A DNA stretch of 64,000 nucleotides from Cliona cf. orientalis (Eukaryota > Porifera > Demospongiae > Clionaida > Clionaidae), in contig OZ005691.1 of assembly GCA_963930775.1 (NCBI GenBank), forward strand, positions 5,577,000 through 5,640,999, given 5' to 3'. This document shows, piece after piece, positions 55,928 to 64,000 of the stretch; position 1 is the stretch's first letter, and each line of letters begins with the position of its first letter. The notes under the pieces were generated by a model. It was given only the letters and a program-made list of their open reading frames with translations. It was not told the origin of the DNA and did no database searches. The position numbers and the translations under genes are program-made.

Positions 55928-56580
55928 ATGGAATAATATAAATGTGATCACATGATGTAAGATTGAGTGAAAGATACTAAAAAGTGACCTGACATTGAAA
56001 AAATGCATGATCATGAAGACCATACTCTATTCCCAGCTGCTTTCTGAGTGCTCTATTTCTAGCCATTGGCCTGAGACTGGGCCACTGATTGTACAGAAAT
56101 AATATACTACGTCATACCAGCAGATGACCCTCCCAACTGTTCTGGAGATCTCTGCCATTGATTTTTAATAATAATAATTATTATTATTAAGTTTTTCTTT
56201 CCCGCCTGATTTCTCTTTTATATCATAGCTACACTGTCATCAACTAACTATAGCTGATAGCTAGGTTAGTAGGTATGTGCTATAGCTGAAATTGGTCAAA
56301 CTGTACGATGGAAGTCATAAACCAATGGATAATAGCTACACCTCAAAAGGATCAGGCATGGTGGGTATAGGTCGTCAGCCGCCTGGATCGATGCGCTTGA
56401 GCATGCGCAGTCGGTATGGACACTACGTAACCTCTGGATTCTAGTAAATCACATGACTAGTGAACAATGAATTAATAGCTAGTGCTGCATAGTACACTGA
56501 TAACACTTGGCTTTGTTTTAAGTCACAGGTAGCTAACTAGCTACGTACGTATAGTGTCACCAAGCTTTGTAGTGATAGAA

Positions 56581-58437
56581 ATGGAAATTTATAGGTGCAT
56601 CTCATCAACAAAATTGGCTCTTTTGCTGCTTGTACTCTTGACACTGAGCAGCTCTGTCCAGCATGCTGCTGCAGCAAGTCATGATGAAATCAATATCATT
56701 CCAACGGCCGACAGTCCCTGTCCAGGTGCCTCCAAGGGAGAACCCTGCTTTACCTTACAGCAGTTCATTGCCAACCATATTGGCCCCAACCGTACAGAGT
56801 TCAGCACTAACACAACATTGAAGTTTTATCCCGGACAACACCTCATGGATTCTCAACTCTCTGTATCTCATGTCAACTCATTCACAATGTGGGCTACAGA
56901 AAAAGTTACAATTTTTTGCCGCCAGCCCTACTATGATTACAGATTTAAGTTTGACGAAGTACAGAATGTTCAAGTTAGGGGCATTATTTTCAATGGTTGT
57001 AAAGTCTCTCTGCTTCAAAGTGGTGGTGTAGGAAATGCTGCTTTTATTAAAAGCTCGTTTGTGAACAAGACTGGATACTTCTGCTGCGGCTCTCGGGGAG
57101 GAGTTCTGGACATGAATTATATGTCTTATTCAGGAGCGGGGTCTTCAGTGCTGATCAAACAGTGTGTGTTTTCTGATAACATTGGAGGAAGTGGATCCAT
57201 CTTTGACAGCAGTCATAATTTAACAGTTGATCAATGCACCTTCAAAAACAATTACGGTTCTTACTATGAAGGAGGAGCAATCTCTAAAAGTGGAGGATAC
57301 ATATCTATTCTCAACAGTCATTTCAGCAACAATAAGGACGTTTCACAAGGAGGAGCTGTTTCCATTATGTCCAATCAAGTAACTATAGCCAATAGTTACT
57401 TTAGTGACAATGTAGCTGGTGGTCAAGGTGGCGCAGTTGTTGCATTTGGTAGCCCAGTCGTGGTAACTAACTGTTACTTCACTGACAACATAGCAAATTC
57501 CCGCGGTGGGGCTCTCTATGCTTACGGCAGCAATGATGGAGTAATCATAACGGACAGCTACTTCAGTGATAACATGGCAGGATCCAGTGGTGGTAATGGT
57601 GGAGCAATTTTCATTGGTGGAGCATTCACACAGAGTGGTAACCACAGGGACATCCAGGCCACAGGTCAATTTCCGGATCCCTATATCACAATTAGTGGTA
57701 ACACTTTCGAGCATAACATAGCCAGCAATGGTGGAGGAGGGGCAATATACTCGGGTATAATCTACTCAAGCATTTTACTGATAAAGAATACCTTCAGTCA
57801 CAATACCGCCGCCAACTGTGGAGCGGTGCAAGTCAGCGAACCCTGGTTTCACTATAATGCAAGTTTCATTAAAAATATTTTCACCCATAACAGCGCCATG
57901 GGGCAACCTGGCGGGAAGAATGAAGGAGGTGGTATGTGTATTAATAAAGCCTCAGCCGTATTTTCGGACAACACATTCAGCCACAACACGGCAACAGGAA
58001 ATGCTGGGGCACTGCGAGTGGATGACTGTGATGCAGTGACAATTGAAAGGTCTAAATTTAGTAACAACGTAGCCCAAGGTGATGGTGGAGGGATTTACTC
58101 TTACCACTTTTCAACCAATTACACAATTACCCAGTCTTCCTTTGCTAACAACCGGGCTGGTGGTGATGGTGGGGTGATGTACTTGGAAAGCACCAGCAGC
58201 CAGGTGAAGATTCGTAAAGGGACCTTTGACTACAACGTTGCAGCTGATAGAGGAGGTGTCATCGCCATTAACGGAAGCACTTTGCTAATTAACGGAGCCA
58301 ATGTCTGTAATAGTAACAATACTGCACATCTAGGAGGAGTGGTCAGTGCTTGCAATAGTAAGGTTAGGATTTCCAACCCCAAAATCCCTGCCACTCCTGA
58401 TCCCATCCATCCATTCTGCACCCTTTACAACTGCTAA
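56581..58437 (+). CDS. Secreted PMP-like beta-helix protein, tandem copy 2 (intact)
   Basis: 618 residues from ATG 56581, the start that aligns with copies 1 and 3 (a 9-codon upstream extension has no ATG). Single exon. Signal peptide about 1-30 (TKLALLLLVLLTLSSSVQHA). The module SPCPGASKGEPCFTLQQF is shared in form with the large gene at 42970. From about residue 195 run roughly a dozen beta-helix turns (GGAISKSGGYISILNSHFSN, GGAVSIMSN, GGALYAYGS, GGAIYSG, GGGIYSYH, GGVMYLES) with the FxxN/GG(A/V) pattern of chlamydial PMPs. It ends HPFCTLYNC with no membrane helix or GPI signal, so it is probably secreted. Many N-glycosylation sequons. Ligand and role unknown; adhesion or recognition is an inference. 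Confidence 0.9.
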   Translation: MEIYRCISSTKLALLLLVLLTLSSSVQHAAAASHDEINIIPTADSPCPGASKGEPCFTLQQFIANHIGPNRTEFSTNTTLKFYPGQHLMDSQLSVSHVNSFTMWATEKVTIFCRQPYYDYRFKFDEVQNVQVRGIIFNGCKVSLLQSGGVGNAAFIKSSFVNKTGYFCCGSRGGVLDMNYMSYSGAGSSVLIKQCVFSDNIGGSGSIFDSSHNLTVDQCTFKNNYGSYYEGGAISKSGGYISILNSHFSNNKDVSQGGAVSIMSNQVTIANSYFSDNVAGGQGGAVVAFGSPVVVTNCYFTDNIANSRGGALYAYGSNDGVIITDSYFSDNMAGSSGGNGGAIFIGGAFTQSGNHRDIQATGQFPDPYITISGNTFEHNIASNGGGGAIYSGIIYSSILLIKNTFSHNTAANCGAVQVSEPWFHYNASFIKNIFTHNSAMGQPGGKNEGGGMCINKASAVFSDNTFSHNTATGNAGALRVDDCDAVTIERSKFSNNVAQGDGGGIYSYHFSTNYTITQSSFANNRAGGDGGVMYLESTSSQVKIRKGTFDYNVAADRGGVIAINGSTLLINGANVCNSNNTAHLGGVVSACNSKVRISNPKIPATPDPIHPFCTLYNC

Positions 58438-60396
58438 AATTCAAACAATAATGATATTAATAGCTATATAGTTAGTCATTGTGTGTACTCTCTACACTTA
58501 GATTAGGTACTTGTACCCATGCACTAGTAAATGATGTGATCCCTTAATTTGAAAAGAGTGTTGTCCAGGCAAAAATGAAATCATTAGTGGGACAGGAAAG
58601 GTGACTTAATCAAATACAATGCATGATCCAGTGTAACATAAGAAATTGATTCAAGTTCTGTAATTTTGAATCCAATCACTAATGTAAGGTAGCAAAGTAA
58701 AATTATTCCAATCCTAGATTAGAGGAATTTTGTCCAATAGTGTGTGGTAGCTAGTGGCCTTACCAGTAACCTGGAAGGGTCTTGTCACAACGAACGTGCC
58801 ATAAATGGCATTACAAGCTAGCTGATATAATAATGATAAAAATTTATCACTGCAACTGTCCATAAGACTATGTGTATATAGCAGACCCAAATTCTCCTAC
58901 ACACTGTAGCTAGCTACTTCAAAATATCCCTTATTAAGATCTTTGCATTGTTGATTCTTCAAAATATCCCCTAAGATCTTTGCATTGTTAATTCTTGATG
59001 AAATAATCATGACTGGTCAAGTCCAGAGAATTCACCTGACTGACTTCAGTGATAATAAAATCACTATAATAGACTAAAGACAATCAGGTGAATTCTCGGG
59101 ACTAAACCAGCCTGACAGCTGAATCATGAATAATAGTTTCACTGAAATCAGTCAGGTGAATTCTTGGGACTGAACCAGTCAATATTATTATCTTAGTATT
59201 ATTATAGACCATAATAGCTAATCTTAGTAAACCACCCGTGCTCATGGAGAGGGGATCGAAATTCACACAAATTCACCTGCATGACTGCATGCAACAACAT
59301 TTCCACCCTATAGTGAGTAACCTCTAGCTCTGGTTCGTGTTGATAAACATTGAGCAATGTGTATTATTATAAGGGTATACAGGTAAATTATGCCGGCATA
59401 TAATTTTGAGCATAGCTAATAGGTTTGAGAATTATGCTAGTATTATAGCCATGAACTGGCATAATTTGGATAATTTTAGGGCACACAATTGCAGTAGCTG
59501 CATGTTAATTGACCCTTGTCACAATGCCTGGACTACATAATAATCATTATTGACTTGTAAAGGGTTGATCAATTTGCTGGTACCCTCTTTCGAATCCGAA
59601 CACATAATATTAAAATGGCTGCACTCAATGATAATGTAACTGAGTCTCCTCATGTCTCATAATATTGGCTTTTGTTATTATAATAGAACCTTGCCACTGC
59701 AGAGTATCAATTAAGATAGTACCTAATAATGTTATTCAGGCTTATGCTGATTGTATACATGTAGTCACTACAATAATAATATTGTTATCTATAGTTGATC
59801 ATTTCAGATGGGAAACCAGCCACAAGAGTTTATTGTTGATAATACACAAAATTAAATATGATCGCATAATCAGATTGAATGAAAGATACTGAAAGTGATC
59901 TGACAAAAAAAATGATCATGAAGACGGTACTATATTCCCAGCTGCTTCTCAGCTCTCTTTCTAGCCATTAGCATGAGACTGAGCCAGTGTACAGAAATAT
60001 ATAACATACTACGTCTTACCAGCAGATGACCCTCCCAACCATCCTGAAGATCTCTGCCTGCCTCTGGATAACTACGTGAACAACACTGGCCAAACTGTAC
60101 GATGGAAGTCATAGAGTCTGAGAGATGTGACATACGTACATAATAATGTACCTCAAAAGGATTCCTGGAATCAGGCATGGTGGGTATAGGTCGTCACCCG
60201 CCTTGATGAGCTCGAGCATGCGCAGTCGGTATCTTCTGGATTCTAGTAAATCACATGACTATGATTCCCAGTATCAGCTCATGAATAATGAGCAGGCCTA
60301 TAGCTATTATAGCTAGTGCTGCATAGTACATACACTTGACTTTGTTTGATATCACAGGTAGCTAACTAGCTATAGTAGCTATCACTAAGCTTTGAA
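58438..60396. other. Inter-unit spacer 2 of the tandem array
   Basis: Homologous to spacer 1 without its MITE and foldbacks; carries the inverted-repeat cluster at 59020-59185 and, from 60176, the conserved 5' flank (GGTGGGTATAGGTCGTC, GAGCATGCGCAGTCG, AGTGCTGCATAGTACA). No gene seen. Confidence 0.6.
59020..59185. repeat. Inverted-repeat cluster, unit 2
   Basis: Same arrangement as 54650-54810: GTCCAGAGAATTCACCTGAC, then AATCAGGTGAATTCTCGGGA and GTCAGGTGAATTCTTGGGAC. Confidence 0.7.
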
Positions 60397-62265
60397 ATGA
60401 GAGAAATGAGATGCATCTCATTCACAAAATTGGCGGTTTTGCTGCTTGTACCCTCAGTGACACTGAGCAGCTTTGTCCAGTATGCTGCTGCAGCAAGACT
60501 TAGTGATGATGAGATCAATATCATTCCTACGGCTGACAGTCCCTGTCCAGGTGCCTCCAAGGGAGAACCCTGCTTTACCTTACAGCAGTTCATTGCCAAC
60601 CATATTGGCCCCAACCGTACAGAGTTCAGCACTAACACAACATTGAAGTTTTATCCCGGACAACACCTCATGGATTCTCAACTCTCCGTATCTCATGTCA
60701 ACTCATTCACAATGTGGGCTACAGAAAAAGTTACAATTTTTTGCCGCCAGCCCTACTATGATTACAGATTTAAGTTTGACGAAGTACCGAATATTCAGGT
60801 TAGGGGCATTATTTTCAATGGTTGTAGAGTCTCTCTGATTCAAAGTGGTGCTGTAGGAAATGCTGCTTTTATTAAAAGCTCATTTGTGAACAACACTGGA
60901 TACTTATGCTGCCGCTCTCGAGGAGGAGTTCTGGACATGAATTATATGTCCTATTCAGGAGTGGGGTCTTCAGTGCTGATCAAACAGTGTGTGTTTTCTG
61001 ATAACATTGGAGGAAGTGGATCCATCTTTGACTGCAGCCATAACTTAACAGTTGATCAGTGCACCTTCAAAAACAATTACGGTTCTTTCTGGGAAGGAGG
61101 AGCAATCTTTAAAAGTGGAGGGTACATATCTATTCTCAACAGTCATTTCAGCCATAATAAGGATGTTTCACAAGGAGGAGCTGTTTCCATTATAGCCAAT
61201 CAAGCAACTATAACCAATAGTTACTTTAGTGACAATGTAGCTGGTGGTAGAGGTGGCGCAGTTGTTGCATTTGCTAGCCCAGTCATGGTAACTAACTCTT
61301 ACTTCACTGACAACATAGCAAGTTCCAACGGAAGTCACGGTGGGGCTCTCTATGCTTACGGTAGCAATGGTGGAGTTATCGTAACAGACAGCTACTTTAG
61401 TGACAATATGGCAGGACCCAGAGGTGGTAATGGTGGAGCAATTTTCATTGATGGAGCAAGCATATCGAGTGTTAACCACAGGGACATCCAGGCCACAGGT
61501 CAATCTCCCAATGTCACAATTAGTGGTAACACTTTCGAGTATAATATAGCCAGTGATGGTGGAGGAGGGGCAATATATTCGGGTGTACGCTACTCAAGCA
61601 TTTCACTGATAAAAAACACCTTCAGTCACAATACCGCTGCCAACTGTGGAGCAGTGCAGATCAGTGAACCCTACCTTCACTATAATGCAACATTCATTAA
61701 AAATATTTTCACCCACAATAGCGCCATGGGGCAACCTGGTGGGAAGAATGAAGGAGGTGGTATGTGTATTAATAAAGCCTCTGCCGTATTTTTGGACAAT
61801 ACATTCAGCCACAACACAGCAACAGGAAATGCTGGAGCACTGCGAGTGGATGACTGTGATGCAGTGACAATTGAAAGGTCTAAATTTAGTAACAACATAG
61901 CCCAAGGTGATGGTGGAGGGATTTACTCTTACCACTTTTCAACTAATTACACAATTACCCAGTCTTCCTTTGCTAACAACCGGGCTGGTGGTGATGGTGG
62001 GGTGATGTACATGGAAAGTGCCAGTAGTCAGGTAAAGATTCGTAAAGGGACCTTTAACTACAACGTTGCAGCTGATAGAGGAGGTGTCATCGCCATTAAC
62101 GGAAGCACTCTGCTAATTAACGGAGCCAATATCTGTAATAGTAACAATACTGCACATCTAGGAGGAGTGATCAGTGCTTGCAATAGTAAGGTCAGGATTT
62201 CCCACCCCAAAATCCCTGCCACTGCTGATCCCATCCATCCATTCTGTACCCTTTACAACTGCTAA
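60397..62265 (+). CDS. Secreted PMP-like beta-helix protein, tandem copy 3 (intact)
   Basis: 622 residues, single exon, very similar to copy 2 along its whole length: signal peptide (FTKLAVLLLVPSVTLSSF), SPCPGASKGEPCFTLQQF module, beta-helix turns from about residue 200 and the end HPFCTLYNC. Differences cluster in the signal peptide, in small glycine/serine indels between turns (SSNGSHGG, GPRGGNGG) and at a few surface positions. The open frame and conserved cysteines argue for a working gene. Probably secreted. Together with copy 2 and the fossil copy 1 it forms a head-to-tail array on one strand. Confidence 0.9.
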   Translation: MREMRCISFTKLAVLLLVPSVTLSSFVQYAAAARLSDDEINIIPTADSPCPGASKGEPCFTLQQFIANHIGPNRTEFSTNTTLKFYPGQHLMDSQLSVSHVNSFTMWATEKVTIFCRQPYYDYRFKFDEVPNIQVRGIIFNGCRVSLIQSGAVGNAAFIKSSFVNNTGYLCCRSRGGVLDMNYMSYSGVGSSVLIKQCVFSDNIGGSGSIFDCSHNLTVDQCTFKNNYGSFWEGGAIFKSGGYISILNSHFSHNKDVSQGGAVSIIANQATITNSYFSDNVAGGRGGAVVAFASPVMVTNSYFTDNIASSNGSHGGALYAYGSNGGVIVTDSYFSDNMAGPRGGNGGAIFIDGASISSVNHRDIQATGQSPNVTISGNTFEYNIASDGGGGAIYSGVRYSSISLIKNTFSHNTAANCGAVQISEPYLHYNATFIKNIFTHNSAMGQPGGKNEGGGMCINKASAVFLDNTFSHNTATGNAGALRVDDCDAVTIERSKFSNNIAQGDGGGIYSYHFSTNYTITQSSFANNRAGGDGGVMYMESASSQVKIRKGTFNYNVAADRGGVIAINGSTLLINGANICNSNNTAHLGGVISACNSKVRISHPKIPATADPIHPFCTLYNC

Positions 62266-63541
62266 AATTCGAACAATAATGATAGTAGCCAGATAATTAT
62301 TGTGTGTATTCTCTACACTTAGATCACAAACTTGTACCTATGCAATGTACACTAGTAAATTTAATTTTGTGATCCCTTAATTTTATATTATCCAAAAGAT
62401 TATGTAGTGGGATAGGGAAGGTGATTTAATCAAATACAATGCATGATCCAATGTAGCGTACGTAAGAAATTTGATTTCTGGAATTATGAATCCAATCTAA
62501 CATAAGGTATGTAGCTAGTGAAGTAAACTTATTCCAATCCTAGCTTAGAGGCATTTTTATCCTAGTGTGCGCTATTGGCTAAGCTTATCTGGAAGCGTCC
62601 TCATCACAACAAAATTAACGTGCCATAAGTGGCATTACATATCCTTTGCATAGCTAGCTGATGTAATAATTTTGTCCGCCGGCACTGCAACTGTCCATAA
62701 AAGCAGACCCAAATTCTTCTACACTCTATAGTTACTTCAAAATATCCCCTAAGATGTCACACCATTATCTTTGCATTGTTGCTTCTTGATAAACATGACT
62801 GCATGTCCAGAGAATTCACCTGACTGACTTCAGCAATAATAATTATTTAATAGACTAAGGACAGTCAGGTGAATTCTCGGGACTAAACCGGCTGCATGGA
62901 TAGCTGAATCATGAATAATTATTACTAAAGTCAGTCAGGTGAATTCTTGGGACTAAACCAGTCATAATAATGATTATTATCATTGTAGACCATAATAGTT
63001 AATCTTAGTAAACCACTCGTGGAGAGGGGGAATTCACATAAATTCACCTGACTGCATGCGATAACGTTTCCACCCTAGTGAGTAACCTCTAGCTCTGGTT
63101 TGTGCTGATAAGCATTGAGGAATGTGTATTAGTCAACCACTCACGTCATGTCTATCTCTAATACTATTGTGTGCTATCTATAGTCTTGTGAGTTTATATA
63201 GCTATAGATCCTCACTGAAGACTACTGGTATCTGGTGACACTTCATTGTGGTTAGATAGATCACACACCCTCTTTCAAATCATGTGTGCACGCATGCATG
63301 GATGAATCAAGAGAAGAGGGCAAGTCCAGCAGCTACTGCATGGTATATAGACCACCCAAGAGCCTTGAAAATAATATGTATCACCTGAGTATAATATACA
63401 TGTGCAAGGAATAAAGATTTAGTTAATGCAATTTGTCCACCCGATAGAGTAATAATAATAACCACAATAATTATCATCAGACTATTATCATGTTTATGAC
63501 TAACTATGACCTATAGCTAGTCAAAGTATATAGTATCTTCT
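62266..63541. other. 3' flank of the tandem array and intergenic DNA
   Basis: Homologous to the other spacers to about 63270, including the inverted-repeat cluster at 62805-62965; unique DNA follows. No gene seen. Confidence 0.55.
62805..62965. repeat. Inverted-repeat cluster, unit 3
   Basis: GTCCAGAGAATTCACCTGAC followed by CAGTCAGGTGAATTCTCGGG and CAGTCAGGTGAATTCTTGGG, as in units 1 and 2. Confidence 0.7.
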
Positions 63542-64000
63542 TTAGTTGGCAGACAGTGCCAAGCCGACTTGATTGTATTCAAGATTGAATTCAACGTAAG
63601 CAGTTTCAAAGAAAGCTGTTCCCAATGACCAGTCATATCCCATATCGTATCGAACACCTACAAATGAGCTGATACACACAGTTTTACCACTAGGCTCAGT
63701 CACCTTAAGCACATAGCGTTCTGGACCAATCACAAATTCTTTGCCAGCAATAGCAACAACTACTTGGGGTAGGGAACTAACGTCTTTACAGAAAAATCTA
63801 AAAAGGTCAAAATGAAGACTTACTCTGTATATGATTGCTCCAAGTGCTACATTAAGCTTCTCTGCTTCTGGATACTTCCCAATACTGAAAGCATCTTGGT
63901 TGCATAAAACAACCTGGCACCCATCACAGAAGCTTTTGTTGATGGACGGTACTTTCACACCATCCATTTTCACTTTCCAGCCCTCAAGAGCACCCGCGGC
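63542..64000 (-). CDS. Pepsin-family (cathepsin D-like) protein lacking the second catalytic Asp; 5' part outside window
   Basis: The frame is open to the window edge and ends at 63542. Upstream of the first internal Met it reads LEGWKVKMDGVKVP, the strand that precedes the second active site in cathepsin D-like enzymes. CDGCQVVL then aligns with the usual C-x-GCQAIV, but the following Asp-Thr-Gly-Thr-Ser is replaced by CNQDA (63904-63890). Downstream the C-terminal lobe is clear: SSLPQVVVAIAGKEF, RYVLKVTEPSGKTVCISSF and a final strand with NQVGLA. The usual LGD after W-x is LGT. There is no stop or frameshift in the visible part. It may be a structural or inhibitor-like pseudo-protease, or an early pseudogene; peptidase activity is not expected. 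Confidence 0.8.
   Translation of the reverse strand, partial: AAGALEGWKVKMDGVKVPSINKSFCDGCQVVLCNQDAFSIGKYPEAEKLNVALGAIIYRVSLHFDLFRFFCKDVSSLPQVVVAIAGKEFVIGPERYVLKVTEPSGKTVCISSFVGVRYDMGYDWSLGTAFFETAYVEFNLEYNQVGLALSAN

Larger units (their letters stand above)
53808..56580. other. Inter-unit spacer 1 of the tandem array
   Basis: 3' flank shared with the two other units (blocks at 53860-54060, 54380-54600, 54640-54960), a MITE (54090-54372), a perfect hairpin (54049-54090), an inverted-repeat cluster (54650-54810), foldbacks at 55602-55733 and 55739-55927, an ATA/TAA microsatellite (55519-55552) and the 5' flank of copy 2 from about 56357. No gene seen. Confidence 0.6.

Overview
The window looks like nuclear DNA from an early-branching animal, most likely a sponge. 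This is an inference from three things: small introns with consensus GT/AG sites in AT-rich DNA, the mix of genes (Roc-COR GTPase with Death and SAM domains, cytoplasmic tyrosine kinase, chlamydial-PMP-like beta-helix proteins, iPLA2, GAR1), and a very high density of short inverted-repeat transposable elements (MITEs). No species call is possible from sequence alone.

Layout. 1-660: repeat ends and one complete MITE. 703-3975 (+): Roc-COR-Death-SAM signalling GTPase. 4483-5060 (-): decayed intronless copy of mitochondrial phenylalanyl-tRNA synthetase. 7042-10390 (+): dead copy of a beta-helix membrane protein. 10925-14225: duplicated unit A with a proline-rich/FN3 gene (12534-13865). 14479-21338 (-): multi-exon tyrosine kinase in which a PH domain and a docking-type tyrosine-rich tail precede the kinase domain. 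22290-22589 (+): small secreted ORF. 23423-24307 (-): second kinase. 24891-26289: broken FN3 copy fused to a fragment of the Roco gene. 26290-29725: duplicated unit C with a second intact FN3 gene (27840-29168). 30853-37359 (+): ankyrin/patatin iPLA2 gene, introns full of mobile elements. 38048-41329 (-): six-exon GAR1, a core H/ACA snoRNP subunit. 42970-48256 (+): giant beta-helix ectodomain plus polytopic membrane protein, reading frame broken near 47118-47140. 50304-63280: three tandem units, each with one intronless secreted beta-helix gene; the first is destroyed by three separate MITE insertions, the other two (56581-58437, 60397-62265) are intact. 63542-64000 (-): 3' part of a pepsin-family protein lacking its second catalytic Asp-Thr-Gly.

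Functionally the window mixes housekeeping genes (GAR1, iPLA2) with signalling genes (Roco, two kinases) and with fast-evolving, duplicated extracellular beta-helix proteins. The duplications supply paralogous empty sites, so several transposon insertions can be dated relative to duplication. The three points most worth following are the PH-docking-kinase fusion, the beta-helix/multi-pass family with its tandem secreted relatives, and the pseudo-aspartyl protease.
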